Assembly (NCBI GenBank): GCA_036788215.1
Contig: DAIQNV010000062.1
Location: forward strand, 1 to 18,877
Direction: 5' to 3'
Source: DAIQNV01 sp036788215
GTDB lineage: Bacteria; Planctomycetota; Phycisphaerae; Phycisphaerales; UBA1924
Length of the DNA stretch: 18,877 bases
Part shown: piece by piece, positions 6,213-14,337 of the stretch
Position numbering within the stretch: position 1 is the first letter of the stretch
How the letters are laid out: the number at the start of each line of letters is the position of its first letter
Notes under the pieces: generated by a model
What the model saw: only the letters and a program-made list of their open reading frames with translations
What the model was told of the DNA's origin: nothing
Database searches by the model: none
Made by a program: the position numbers and the translations under genes

Positions 6213-8444
6213 ATGGCGGACAGCAACAGCATTCCGTTTCGTTCGCGGCTCTCGACGAGGCTCGTGGCGTTCAGCCTGGGCTGCTCGCTCGCCTGCGTCA
6301 TCGCGATCAGTGCGCTCAGCGTCATCAACTCTCGGGCGACGCTGCTCGACCGTGGGCAGGAGACGCTCAAGGGCGTCGCCGAGGCCCGAGCGGAGCGTGT
6401 CTCCGACTACTTCGGCTTCATTCAATCCCAGATGACCACCTTCAGCCAGGACCCGGTGGTCATCGATGCGCTCGCGGTGCTCGGGCCGGCGTTCCGCTCG
6501 CTGCCCGATGAGCTGCCGGGCGCTGCGGAGGCCGCCTACGGGCCGGTCTCGCGGTACTACAAGACCGAGTTCGCGCCCCGTCTGCGGGAAGCGGGCGTGG
6601 AGTTCGGCTCGCCCGATGTCTTCGTGCCTTCGGGCGACGCGGCCCGGATCGCGCAGGACCTGTACATCGGGTCGAACCCGCACCCGGTGGGCTCGAAGCT
6701 GGAGCTGGATCGGGCCCCGCAGCAGGCGGCGTACAACACGGCGCACGCGCAGGTGCACCCGGTGATCCGGCGGTTCCTGCTGGAGTTCGGGTACTACGAC
6801 ATCTTCCTGTTCGACAACCAGGGCAACATGGTCTACTCGGTCTTCAAGGAGACGGACTACGGGACGAGCATGCTGAACGGCCCGTACAAGGACTCGGGGC
6901 TCGCGGACGCCTTCCGCGGAGCGAGCCGGCTGAGCCGTGCGGGCGAGAGCGTGCTGATCGACTTCGCGGGGTACACGCCCAGTTACGGGGCGCCGGCCTC
7001 GTTCATCGCGGCCCCGGTGTTCGACCGGGGTGAGCGGATCGGCGTGGTGGCCTTCCAGATGCCGGTCGATCGGATCAACGCGATCCTTGCCAGCGAGCGG
7101 GGCCTGGGCGAGACGGGCTACGCGTACCTGATCGGTGGCGACGGCCTGCTCCGCACCGACACCGCGCAGGTCGAGGGCAACGACATCCTCGCGGTGCGGG
7201 CTTCCGACGAGGTGACGGCTGCGGTCGCTTCCCGCGAGGAGGTCACCTCGCTGCTCCCGGGCCTCCTGGGCGAGCGGACGGCGCAGGCGACGGTGCCCCT
7301 CGAGATCGCGGGCGTGAGCTGGTCGCTCGTCGCCCAGATGCCCCTGACGGAACTCCTCGCGCCGGCGGTGCTGCTGCAGAACAAGATCATCGCGATCGGG
7401 GGCGTGGTGTCCCTGCTCGCAGCGGGGTTTGCGCTCTACTTCGCTCGGACCATCACCAACCCCCTGATGCGGATCCTGGCCCACTTCGACAAGCTCGCGA
7501 AGCGTGACTTCTCGGGGCGCATCCGCATGAAGCGGGGGGACGAGATCGGCAAGCTCGCCGACACCACGGACGCCATGACCGGGGCGATCGCGGAGGTGCT
7601 GCACCACGTGAACACAGCGGCACTCGAGGTGTCGGGCGCCGCTACGGAGATCGCGGCCTCGAGCGAGGAGCTCGCGCGGGGCATGGAGAACCAGCTCGGC
7701 CAGACCTCGCAGTCGGCGGCCGCGGTGGAGGAACTGGCGGCCTCCGCCGGGACGATCACCGACCGCGCGGACAGCGCCGCGGAGCAGGCCCGGGCGTCGC
7801 GCTCCGACGCGACGCAGGGCGGGCAGGTCGTGAGCCAGACAGCGGACGAGATCACCGCCATCGCGAACGAGGTGCGCGACTCGGCGAGCGCGATCCGGGC
7901 GCTGGGCGACTCCGTCGAGCAGATCGGGGGCGTCATCGCGGTGATCAACGACATCGCGGAGCAGACGAACCTGCTCGCGCTCAACGCGGCGATCGAGGCC
8001 GCCCGCGCCGGCGAGCACGGGCGCGGGTTCGCGGTCGTCGCGGACGAGGTGCGCAAGCTCGCGGAGCGGACCACGCAGGCGACGGACGAGGTCGCGCGCT
8101 CGATCACGCGGATCCAGGAGGACACGCGGACCGGCGTGGGCCGGATCGAGGACTCGGTCGGGCGCGTCGACAAGGGCGTGGAGCTCGCCAATCAGGCGGG
8201 CGAATCGCTCAGCGAGATCGTGAACGCCGCGGCCCGGCTCGAGGAGCTCGTGCTCTCGATCTCCGACGCGTCGCGCGAGCAGGCGTCGGTGTCAAGCGAC
8301 ATCGCCCGCAGCGTCGAGACGATCTCGGCGGTCTCCAGCGAGTCGACCCAGGCGGCCAAGCAGGCGGCCCAGGCGGCGAGCAGCCTGTCCCAGGAAGCGG
8401 AGCGGCTGCGGTCCCTGACCAGCAGCTTCAAGGTGACCGCCTGA
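6213..8444 (+). CDS. Methyl-accepting chemotaxis protein with large periplasmic sensor
   Basis: This encodes 743 residues, a membrane chemoreceptor that signals to CheA/CheW. Visible parts in order are: TM1 (~19-38); a ~350-residue periplasmic region (~40-385) resembling a double Cache sensor, including 'YYDIFLFDNQGNMVYSV' (194-210) and 'GETGYAYLIGGDGLLRTD' (299-316); TM2 (~391-411); HAMP (~412-465, 'RTITNPLMRILAHFDKLA'); and a long coiled-coil signalling domain (~470-740). The highly conserved hairpin tip is present at ~578-620, with 'DIAEQTNLLALNAAIEAARA' and 'GRGFAVVADEVRKLAERT'. The C-terminus ends 'TSSFKVTA', with no CheR-tethering pentapeptide. No che genes are nearby. The start is ATG 6213 with only a weak site (CGGGA, 6198-6202). 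The ligand cannot be deduced; co-expression with the porin-like gene would suit sensing of a small solute, but this is speculative. Confidence 0.95.
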   Translation: MADSNSIPFRSRLSTRLVAFSLGCSLACVIAISALSVINSRATLLDRGQETLKGVAEARAERVSDYFGFIQSQMTTFSQDPVVIDALAVLGPAFRSLPDELPGAAEAAYGPVSRYYKTEFAPRLREAGVEFGSPDVFVPSGDAARIAQDLYIGSNPHPVGSKLELDRAPQQAAYNTAHAQVHPVIRRFLLEFGYYDIFLFDNQGNMVYSVFKETDYGTSMLNGPYKDSGLADAFRGASRLSRAGESVLIDFAGYTPSYGAPASFIAAPVFDRGERIGVVAFQMPVDRINAILASERGLGETGYAYLIGGDGLLRTDTAQVEGNDILAVRASDEVTAAVASREEVTSLLPGLLGERTAQATVPLEIAGVSWSLVAQMPLTELLAPAVLLQNKIIAIGGVVSLLAAGFALYFARTITNPLMRILAHFDKLAKRDFSGRIRMKRGDEIGKLADTTDAMTGAIAEVLHHVNTAALEVSGAATEIAASSEELARGMENQLGQTSQSAAAVEELAASAGTITDRADSAAEQARASRSDATQGGQVVSQTADEITAIANEVRDSASAIRALGDSVEQIGGVIAVINDIAEQTNLLALNAAIEAARAGEHGRGFAVVADEVRKLAERTTQATDEVARSITRIQEDTRTGVGRIEDSVGRVDKGVELANQAGESLSEIVNAAARLEELVLSISDASREQASVSSDIARSVETISAVSSESTQAAKQAAQAASSLSQEAERLRSLTSSFKVTA

Positions 8445-8466
8445 GCATGATGAACGTGTGCGGCGC

Positions 8467-8485
8467 CGGGCCCGAGATGGGCCCG
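8467..8485. terminator. Terminator-like hairpin between convergent genes
   Basis: CGGGCCC (8467-8473) and GGGCCCG (8479-8485) form a 7-bp stem with loop GAGAT, just after the chemoreceptor gene. A second perfect 12-base palindrome, CGGCCCGGGCCG (8505-8516), abuts the stop of the minus-strand DUF1232 gene. Neither has a T-run, so termination efficiency is uncertain. Together they could serve both converging transcripts. Confidence 0.45.
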
Positions 8486-8517
8486 AGCCCGCCTTCTGCC
8501 GAACCGGCCCGGGCCGA

Positions 8518-9168
8518 TCAGCCCAACGAGCCGAGCTCGAGGTCGGGCAGGTCGTCCAGTTCCTCGGAATGGGCGAACGCGACGGTCACGGGCAGGTCCA
8601 TCGAGACGCCGGACCCGCCGATCCTGGCGGTGATCTGCTCGACCGCTTCGCGGACATTGGCGCGCCGGGCGAAGGCGACGACCGCGACATCGAGGCGGGT
8701 GGCGGTCGGCTCACCGATGAGGCGGCGGATCCGCTGGCTCTGCTCGAAAACCCCGACGGGCACCAGGTCCTTGCCGGTGAGGGCGCGGTGGCGGTGGCTG
8801 ATCTCCTGCATCAGGCCGTGCACGAGGTACGCGTCGTCGACCAGGCCCGCGAGGCCCAGCTTGTCGGGGATGAAGTCGAGCTCCTCGCCCACATAGGCCA
8901 GGGCGGTCTCGAAGATGGGCCTCATCTGGTCGCGGACGCCCGCGACCTCCGCAGCAGCGAGGGCCCGCTCGACGATGTCGGGCGTGGTCTCGACATACAG
9001 GCGGATCGCGCCCACGATCGCATCGGCCCGGTACTGGCGGGCCTGGGCGTCGAGGTCGGGCCTCTGTTCCTCGAAGGCGTTCAGCACCAGCCGCCCCAGG
9101 GTGCCGGTCCTCTTCTCGTGCTCGATCGCGTGGGCGACCGCCTCGCGCATGGTCGACGTATCCGCCAC
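8518..9168 (-). CDS. DUF1232 (YkvA-like) domain protein
   Basis: This encodes 216 residues from a GTG start (9166-9168). The GTG is preferred because GGAGGT (9174-9179) lies 5 bases upstream; the next ATG, seven residues in, has no such site. Residues ~87-125 match the DUF1232 core: 'ALAYVGEELDFIPDKLGLAG' then 'LVDDAYLVHGLM', with the FIPD...GLVDDA signature. The family is often membrane-associated, but the hydrophobic stretch here is short and acidic, so this copy may be soluble. N- and C-terminal regions of ~85 and ~90 residues flank the core and are not recognised. The C-terminus is acidic ('SEELDDLPDLELG'). Function is unknown. The MATE gene lies upstream on the same strand, separated by a repeat-rich 178-base gap, so co-transcription is uncertain. 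Confidence 0.75.
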   Translation of the reverse strand: MADTSTMREAVAHAIEHEKRTGTLGRLVLNAFEEQRPDLDAQARQYRADAIVGAIRLYVETTPDIVERALAAAEVAGVRDQMRPIFETALAYVGEELDFIPDKLGLAGLVDDAYLVHGLMQEISHRHRALTGKDLVPVGVFEQSQRIRRLIGEPTATRLDVAVVAFARRANVREAVEQITARIGGSGVSMDLPVTVAFAHSEELDDLPDLELGSLG

Positions 9169-9224
9169 TGCACACCTCCCGACCGGGGCTCACCCGCCCC
9201 GGATCGGCCCCAGCATATCCATGG

Positions 9225-9239
9225 CCCCGGGGCCCGGGG
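9225..9239. terminator. GC-only hairpin downstream of the MATE gene
   Basis: CCCCGG (9225-9230) and CCGGGG (9234-9239) form a near-perfect 15-base palindrome with a 3-base turn. It lies ~110 bases beyond the MATE stop and before the DUF1232 start, both on the minus strand. It has no T-run, so a termination role is tentative. Confidence 0.3.
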
Positions 9240-9253
9240 TGGACGGGGAGTAC

Positions 9254-9329
9254 GGGGCGGTGGGGGCGGTGGGGGCGGTGGGTCGGCGGGCCGGTGGGGT
9301 GGTCGGGTGGTCGGGTGGTCGGGTGGTCG
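9254..9329 (+). repeat. Two adjacent G-rich tandem arrays (9-bp x3 and 8-bp x4)
   Basis: The first array is three exact copies of GGGGCGGTG (9254-9280). The second is four exact copies of GGTGGTCG (9298-9329), 17 bases later. The first array has runs of 4-5 G separated by 4 bases, which fits the general G-quadruplex pattern on the plus strand. The arrays lie between the stop of the MATE gene and the start of the DUF1232 gene, both on the minus strand, so a message spanning them would carry the C-rich complement. Confidence 0.8.
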
Positions 9330-9346
9330 GCCGGCCCGGGGGTCCG

Positions 9347-10912
9347 TCACGCTGCGGGCGTCGACCCCTCGCCCCCAACGAGCTTGATGGACCGCCACTT
9401 CCCCCCCAGGAAACGCCAGAGCAGGGCGGTGCCCAGGAAGATGATGAACGCGGCAGCGCCGATCCAGGGGCCGAGCGACCCGAGCCCGGGGGCCAGCCAG
9501 ATCATGAGGTGCCCGACGCCCACGATGCAGGTCCAGCTCAGCACGATCGTCGCGATGCCGGGCCAGACGGTGTCGCCGGCCCCGCGCAGGGCCCCGGACA
9601 TGACGATCGCCGCAGCGTCGAAGAGCTGAAACACCGCGGCAGCGATCATGATCGCGGCCCCGATCTCGACCAGGCGGATCCGCTCCGCCTCAGGAGTGGA
9701 GGGCTCGACGAAGAGCCCGACCAGGGGCTCCCGGAAGATCAGGAACGCGACGGCGCAGGTGCCCATGTAGACGAGGCCCAGCTTCAGGGCCAGCCATGTC
9801 CGGCTCGCGGCGAGGTCCGGCCGCCCCTGGCCCATGCACTTGCCCACGATCGCGGTGATCGCGATCGAGATGCCCACCGCCGGCATGAAGGAGAGGTGCA
9901 TGTAGCGCAGGGCGATCCACCCCGCGGTGTTGTGCAGGACGGGGTTCTCCCCCGCCGCGGCGCCCGCCCTGGGCACGAGGATCGCCATGAGGTAGGTCCA
10001 GCAGGCCATCTCGTTGAAAAACATGAGGGAGCCGGGCCAGCCGATGCGGGCGATGTCCTTGATCTTGCGGAGGTCGGGCTTCCAGGCGGCGCGGGTGCCG
10101 AACTTCGCGGCCCACGCGGGGCTGAGGAAGACCGCGAGCGGGATGCAGAACTCGACGAAGGCGCCGAGGACGCTGCCCAGGGCGGCGCCGGCGACGCCCA
10201 TCGCGGGGAGGCCCAGGTGGCCGAAGATCAGGGCGTAGTTGGCGCCGATGTTGACCACGTTGGCGGTGAGGGCGGAGACCATGACGACCGCCGGCTTGTG
10301 CATGCCGAAGAAGTAGTGCCCGATGCCCCGGCTGGTGACAACGAAGAGCCCGCCCATGAGCATGATCTGGGCGTAGGTCGTCTCGAGGCGGAGCAGGTTC
10401 TCGGTGTGGCCGGCAAGGCTGAAGAGGAAGGGGGCCGCGATCGCGACCGGGACGAGGATCGAAGCCCACATGAGGACCGAGATCCAGAGCGCGTTCCAGG
10501 CGTAGGCGGCGCCCTCGCGGGGGCGGCCCGCGCCCAGGTTCTGCGAGACATAGGTGTTCACGACGGTGGTCAGCCCGATGACGAGGCTCATGAGCAGCCA
10601 GGCGACCATGCCCCCGTTGCCCTGGGCCGAGACATACACCGGGTCGGGCCCGATGGACTTGACCATCAGGGCGTCGATGAACTGCATGACGGTGTAGCTC
10701 GTCATGGTCACCACGGTGGGGGCGGCGATGACGAGCATCTCGCGGAGCGGGTGGGCCTCGATCTCCGCGATCGTCGGCTCGCGCCCGCTGCCGGAGGCGG
10801 AGACGATGCCCTCCTCCGAACCGGGCTCGGAGAACGAGTCCGGCCCCGCCCCGGAGGAGTGTCCCCCCGGCCGGTCAGCCGGGTCGCTCGGGATGGTGGG
10901 TGTCGTCGTCAT
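9347..10912 (-). CDS. MATE family efflux transporter
   Basis: This encodes 521 residues from ATG 10910-10912 ('MTTTPTIPSDP'). No strong ribosome binding site is visible, and a GTG at 11015-11017 would add 35 residues unlike the family. The first ~55 residues are hydrophilic and Gly/Ser/Pro-rich, an extension beyond the usual ~450-residue size. About 12 membrane segments follow in two halves. The first half has 'PTVVTMTSYTVMQFIDALMV' (65-84) and the second has 'VMSGALRGAGDTVWPG', with the conserved 'alrGaGDt' motif (440-448). MATE proteins export cationic drugs or metabolites using a Na+ or H+ gradient; the substrate cannot be read from the sequence. The loop 'VPRAGAAAGENPVLH' between membrane segments is longer than usual. 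pdxA lies 111 bases upstream on the same strand. Confidence 0.93.
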   Translation of the reverse strand: MTTTPTIPSDPADRPGGHSSGAGPDSFSEPGSEEGIVSASGSGREPTIAEIEAHPLREMLVIAAPTVVTMTSYTVMQFIDALMVKSIGPDPVYVSAQGNGGMVAWLLMSLVIGLTTVVNTYVSQNLGAGRPREGAAYAWNALWISVLMWASILVPVAIAAPFLFSLAGHTENLLRLETTYAQIMLMGGLFVVTSRGIGHYFFGMHKPAVVMVSALTANVVNIGANYALIFGHLGLPAMGVAGAALGSVLGAFVEFCIPLAVFLSPAWAAKFGTRAAWKPDLRKIKDIARIGWPGSLMFFNEMACWTYLMAILVPRAGAAAGENPVLHNTAGWIALRYMHLSFMPAVGISIAITAIVGKCMGQGRPDLAASRTWLALKLGLVYMGTCAVAFLIFREPLVGLFVEPSTPEAERIRLVEIGAAIMIAAAVFQLFDAAAIVMSGALRGAGDTVWPGIATIVLSWTCIVGVGHLMIWLAPGLGSLGPWIGAAAFIIFLGTALLWRFLGGKWRSIKLVGGEGSTPAA

Positions 10913-11023
10913 GGGCGGGCCCGCGATTGTTGCCGCCCGCAGCGCCTCGTTCGCCCAAGGCCGAACAAGGAATGAAGAAATCGGTGCCCGGGGGTCGCGG
11001 CCCCCTGGCTCTCCCACGGTTCC

Positions 11024-12124
11024 CTAGGCGGAGCTTTGTTCCCCCACCTCCCGAGGCTCGAGCATCCGGACCGCCCCGTCGATGGCGGCGATCATGCTGC
11101 TGGCGTCGGCCCTGCCCTTGCCCGCGATGTCGAAGGCGGTGCCGTGGTCCGGGCTGGTGCGGACGGTGGGCAGGCCCACGGTGATGTTGATGCTCTCGTC
11201 GCGGGCAAGGAGCTTGACCGGGATGAGCCCCTGGTCGTGGTACATCGCGACGACCAGGTCGAACTCGCCCGCGACGGCGCGGTTGAAGACCGTGTCGCCC
11301 GGGAAGGGGCCCCGCACGTCCAGCCCGGTTTCGACCGCGAGGTTGATCGCGGGCTCGATGAGGCGGGTCTCCTCGTCGCCCAGGAGTCCCCCCTCGCCGG
11401 CGTGGGGGTTGAGCCCGGCGACCGCGATGCGGGGCCTGGCGATGCCCAGCCTTTGCAGGCCTTTGGCCCCGAGGTCGATCGCGGTGTGCACGGAGCCGAT
11501 GGTGAGGACGTGGCGCACGTCCATCAGCGGGACATGGATCGTGGCGAGGGCGACGCAGAGCCTGGGCCCGCTGAAGAGCATGGCGTAGCGCTTCACGCGG
11601 AAACGCTCCGCGAAGAGCTCGGTGTGGCCCGGGTGGCGGGTCTTGCCCGCCATGTGCCAGGCCGCCTTGCTGATCGGGGCGGTGACGATGGCGTCGGCCC
11701 GGAGGGGGTCGCCCTCAGGCCTTTGGGCGAGCGCGATCGCGTCCTCGACCCAGCGGTGGCTCAGTTCGCCCCCAAGGCGGCTCGCCCGGCGCTCGAAGGC
11801 GGGCTCGAGGCCCCGGGCGTGCAGGTCGGGGTCGGAATCGATGAGGACCACGCCATGGTGGGCAGCGATCTCGGCGAGCGTCGGGTCGAGGGCGGAGGAC
11901 CGGGCGACGCGGACCCACCCCGGGTCGACGCCCGCGCTCTCGGAGGCAGCGTGCAGGGCCGCAGAGGAGCCCAGCACGATGAAGCGAGCGCCGGGCCAGC
12001 GTCGGCGTCGTTCCGCGAGCGCCTTGACGACGATCTCGGGGCCGATCCCGCCGGGATCGCCCATGGAGACCGCGATGGTCGGCGACTCGGTGTACCGGGG
12101 TTCGGGTTCTGCGCCTCGCGCCAT
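11024..12124 (-). CDS. pdxA: 4-hydroxythreonine-4-phosphate dehydrogenase
   Basis: This enzyme of the DXP-dependent pyridoxal 5'-phosphate pathway oxidises 4-phosphohydroxy-L-threonine with NAD(P)+; the product decarboxylates and goes to PdxJ. It has 366 residues, somewhat longer than the usual ~330 because of a short N-terminal tail and loops. Motifs are the N-terminal 'MGDPGGIGPEI' (21-31), 'VTAPISKAAWH' (147-157), and the three metal-binding histidines in 'GHTELFAE' (H167), 'ATIHVPL' (H197) and 'MYHDQGL' (H296). 'TSPDHGTAFDIAGKG' (323-337) completes the active-site signature. All expected residues are present. The start is ATG 12122-12124, with a TAAGG about 9 bases upstream. No other pdx gene is nearby. 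The PdxA2 branch of the family is usually found beside DUF1537 kinases, which are absent here, so biosynthetic PdxA is preferred. Confidence 0.95.
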   Translation of the reverse strand: MARGAEPEPRYTESPTIAVSMGDPGGIGPEIVVKALAERRRRWPGARFIVLGSSAALHAASESAGVDPGWVRVARSSALDPTLAEIAAHHGVVLIDSDPDLHARGLEPAFERRASRLGGELSHRWVEDAIALAQRPEGDPLRADAIVTAPISKAAWHMAGKTRHPGHTELFAERFRVKRYAMLFSGPRLCVALATIHVPLMDVRHVLTIGSVHTAIDLGAKGLQRLGIARPRIAVAGLNPHAGEGGLLGDEETRLIEPAINLAVETGLDVRGPFPGDTVFNRAVAGEFDLVVAMYHDQGLIPVKLLARDESINITVGLPTVRTSPDHGTAFDIAGKGRADASSMIAAIDGAVRMLEPREVGEQSSA

Positions 12125-12187
12125 GGTGAGGAACCTTAGGGGCGGCGCGGGCGGTGGCCCGGGCGGGGGCAGCCCGAACCTGTCCCC

Positions 12188-12220
12188 TGGTTCACACGGG
12201 GCTCACCTGTGGTTCACAGG
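12188..12220. promoter_or_regulatory. Candidate operator: paired TGGTTCACA and CCTGTG-N3-CACAGG palindrome
   Basis: TGGTTCACA occurs at 12188-12196 and again at 12210-12218, 22 bases apart start to start, about two helical turns. The second copy is embedded in a perfect palindrome, CCTGTG (12206-12211) GTT CACAGG (12215-12220). The element lies in the 124-base gap between the divergent starts of pdxA and the DUF892 gene, 28 bases before the latter. The spacing and symmetry fit a dimeric regulator site; the regulator is unknown. Confidence 0.45.
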
Positions 12221-12248
12221 GGCCCGTCAGGATGCCCCTTGAAACGTC

Positions 12249-13298
12249 ATGAAGCCCCGCGAAAGGCTCCGCCTCGTGTCGACCCGGTCCCTCCAGAGTC
12301 AGTGCCTGCACTTTTTGAGCGACATGGAGTCGGTCGAGCAGCAGGCGCTCGCGCAGCTCGTCGCGGCCCCGAAAGCCGCGGGGGACCGCCGCTTCGCCGA
12401 CATGCTGGCGGAGCACCACGAGGAGACCCGGCTGCAGGCCGAACTGGTGCGGGCCCGGCTGGAGGCCGCCGGCGCTTCGCGGTCGGGCTTCAAGGACGCG
12501 ATCATGAAGCTGGGGGGCAAGAGCTTTCTCGCGTTCGCGAAGCTGCAGCCCGAGACCCCCGGTCGCCTGGCGGTGCACGTCTACGCCTACGAAGCGATGG
12601 AGTGGGCGGGGTACCAGTTGCTGAGCGCCTTTGCGCAGTACGCCGGCGACCATGCGACGGACGAGGTGGCCCGAACGATCGCGCCGCAGGAGCGGGCGAT
12701 GATGGCCCGGCTCGAGAGCGCGTTCGACGGCGCCGAGCGGGCGTCGCACCCGAACGAGCCGCCCGGCAAGGAGGAGATGCGCAAGCACCTCGCCGAGGCC
12801 CACGCGCTCGAGTCGCAGAGCGCCGAACTGATGAAGAAGGCGAGCGAGATCGCGGGAGACGACCGGCTGGCGGGGATGTACCGGACGCACCTCGAAGAGA
12901 CCCGCGAGCACGCGGGTCGGCTCGAGAAGCGCCTCCGCGAACTCGGCGGCTCGACCTCCACCTTCAAGGACGCGATGCTCGCGTTCGGAGCGATGGAGTG
13001 GGGACTGTTCTTCCAATCGCAGAGCGACCGGGCGGCGAAGGTCGCCGCGTTCGCATTCGCCTGCGAGCACCTCGAGATCGGGGCCTACGAGATGCTGCGA
13101 CGGGCCGCCCTGCACGCCGGAGATGCGGACACCGCGAACCTCGCGGAGAGCATCCTCGAGCAGGAGCGCGCCATGGCCGACCGCATCGCGGCGAGGTTCG
13201 ACGACGCGGTCCGCGCCTCGCTCGTCGCGGTCGCGGGCGTCGTCCCCGCGGCCCGTGTCGAACTCCCCGTCCCCGCGAGCCCCTCCCCAATCGCATGA
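12249..13298 (+). CDS. Tandem DUF892 (YciE/YciF-type) ferritin-like protein
   Basis: This encodes 349 residues with two homologous ferritin-like halves (~18-165 and ~178-325). The halves align directly: 'HHEETRLQAELVRARLEAAG' (56-75) with 'HLEETREHAGRLEKRLRELG' (214-233), each followed by 'FKDA'. Later 'AYEAMEWAGYQLL' (113-125) aligns with 'ACEHLEIGAYEML' (271-283), and 'PQERAMMARL' with 'EQERAMADRI'. Members are normally single-domain, ~160-residue stress-associated four-helix bundles, so this is a fusion or duplication. The second half keeps the E-H pair (E273, H274) expected for a di-metal ligand; the first has E115-A116, so its site may be degenerate. The tail after ~325 is Ala/Pro-rich. 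The start at ATG 12249 lacks a clear ribosome binding site. Its stop overlaps the SDR start (ATGA), so the two are coupled. The molecular function of DUF892 is not established. Confidence 0.85.
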   Translation: MKPRERLRLVSTRSLQSQCLHFLSDMESVEQQALAQLVAAPKAAGDRRFADMLAEHHEETRLQAELVRARLEAAGASRSGFKDAIMKLGGKSFLAFAKLQPETPGRLAVHVYAYEAMEWAGYQLLSAFAQYAGDHATDEVARTIAPQERAMMARLESAFDGAERASHPNEPPGKEEMRKHLAEAHALESQSAELMKKASEIAGDDRLAGMYRTHLEETREHAGRLEKRLRELGGSTSTFKDAMLAFGAMEWGLFFQSQSDRAAKVAAFAFACEHLEIGAYEMLRRAALHAGDADTANLAESILEQERAMADRIAARFDDAVRASLVAVAGVVPAARVELPVPASPSPIA

Positions 13299-14329
13299 GT
13301 GTCCTCACCACCACAGCCCGTCTCGCTCTCGCCGCCGGCGCCCTGGCCCTCGCGGCCCGGGCCGCGCGGAGCACGCGGGCGGTGACCTTCAACCGCAAGA
13401 CGGCGCTGATCACCGGGGGCTCGCGCGGGCTCGGGCTGATGCTCAGTCAGAAACTGCTGCAGGAGGGCGCACGGGTCGCGATCCTGGCTCGCGACGAGGA
13501 CGAATTGGAGCGGGCCGCGGAGCACCTGCGTCCGTACCTGAGCGATGATGCCCGCCTGCACACCATCGCCTGCGACCTCCGCGACGCGGAAGCGACGCTC
13601 GGCGCGTGCGCCGAGGCGGCCCGCGTGCTGGGGTCGATCGACCTCCTGATCAACAACGCGGGCATCATCCAGGTCGGGCCCTTGGACACGATCACCGAGG
13701 GCGATTTCCGGGACGCCCTCGACACCCACCTCTGGGGCCCGCTGCGGACGATCCAGGCGACGCTCCCAGGCATGCGGGCCCGGCGGGCGGGGCGGATCGT
13801 GAACATCACCTCGATCGGTGCGGTCATCAGCCCGCCCCACCTGATCCCGTACTCGACCAGCAAGTACGCCCTCCGCGGCATGTCCGAGGGCCTGCGCCAC
13901 GAGCTCGCGGGCTCCGGCGTCTCGGTCACCACCGTCTGCCCCGGGCTGATGCGCACCGGCAGCACCGCCCGGGCCCGGTTCAAGGGCCGCCACCGCGAGG
14001 AACACGCCTGGTTCACCATCGCGGACGCGATGCCGATCCTTTCGTCTTCTGCGAGCAGCGCCGCGGACGCGATTCTCAACGCAGCCCGCCATGGCGACCC
14101 GCACCTGACGATCGGCCTCCCGGCGAAACTCGCATCGGCGGCGCAGGGGCTCGCGCCGGGACTGGTGACCAAGGTCATGGAGCTCACCGCCCAACAACTG
14201 CCGGGCATGGGGGGGACCGGCATCGAGAGCCGCCCGGGGTACCAGAGCACCTCGCGCCTGGCGCCCTCGATGCTGACGAAGCTCGACTCTCGGGCGGCGC
14301 GGAAGCTCAACGAGCTGCCCGCGTCGTGA
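13295..14329 (+). CDS. Membrane-anchored short-chain dehydrogenase/reductase (SDR)
   Basis: This encodes 344 residues, starting in an ATGA overlap with the upstream DUF892 gene. A hydrophobic N-terminus (~5-25, 'TARLALAAGALALAARAA') may anchor it to the membrane. The classical SDR fold follows: the cofactor motif 'TGGSRGLG' (40-47), 'CDLRD' (93-97), 'NNAG' (120-123), catalytic S173 in 'NITSIGA', and Y186/K190 in 'YSTSK'. The Arg after the glycine motif and in 'ILARDEDEL' is compatible with NADP(H) preference. The C-terminal ~90 residues extend past the usual ~250-residue core and include 'AKLASAAQGLAPGLVTKVM', which may contact membrane or substrate. The substrate is unknown. It converges with the ABC permease gene with only 8 bases between the stops and no room for a separate terminator. 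Confidence 0.92.
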   Translation: MSVLTTTARLALAAGALALAARAARSTRAVTFNRKTALITGGSRGLGLMLSQKLLQEGARVAILARDEDELERAAEHLRPYLSDDARLHTIACDLRDAEATLGACAEAARVLGSIDLLINNAGIIQVGPLDTITEGDFRDALDTHLWGPLRTIQATLPGMRARRAGRIVNITSIGAVISPPHLIPYSTSKYALRGMSEGLRHELAGSGVSVTTVCPGLMRTGSTARARFKGRHREEHAWFTIADAMPILSSSASSAADAILNAARHGDPHLTIGLPAKLASAAQGLAPGLVTKVMELTAQQLPGMGGTGIESRPGYQSTSRLAPSMLTKLDSRAARKLNELPAS

Positions 14330-14337
14330 CGGGCGGG

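Noticed and set aside
6069..8018. Long minus-strand open frame (649 codons) opposite the chemoreceptor gene
   Set aside because: The protein is Arg/Asp/His/Leu-rich low complexity typical of antisense frames in GC-rich genes, and the plus-strand frame encodes a clear chemoreceptor.
9254..9329. CRISPR array
   Set aside because: The repeats are 8-9 bases and contiguous, without spacers, and no cas genes are nearby.
8915..10975. Plus-strand open frame of 686 codons opposite the MATE gene
   Set aside because: Its Asp/Gly/Glu/Pro/His-rich composition is that of a shadow frame; the minus strand encodes an unmistakable MATE transporter.
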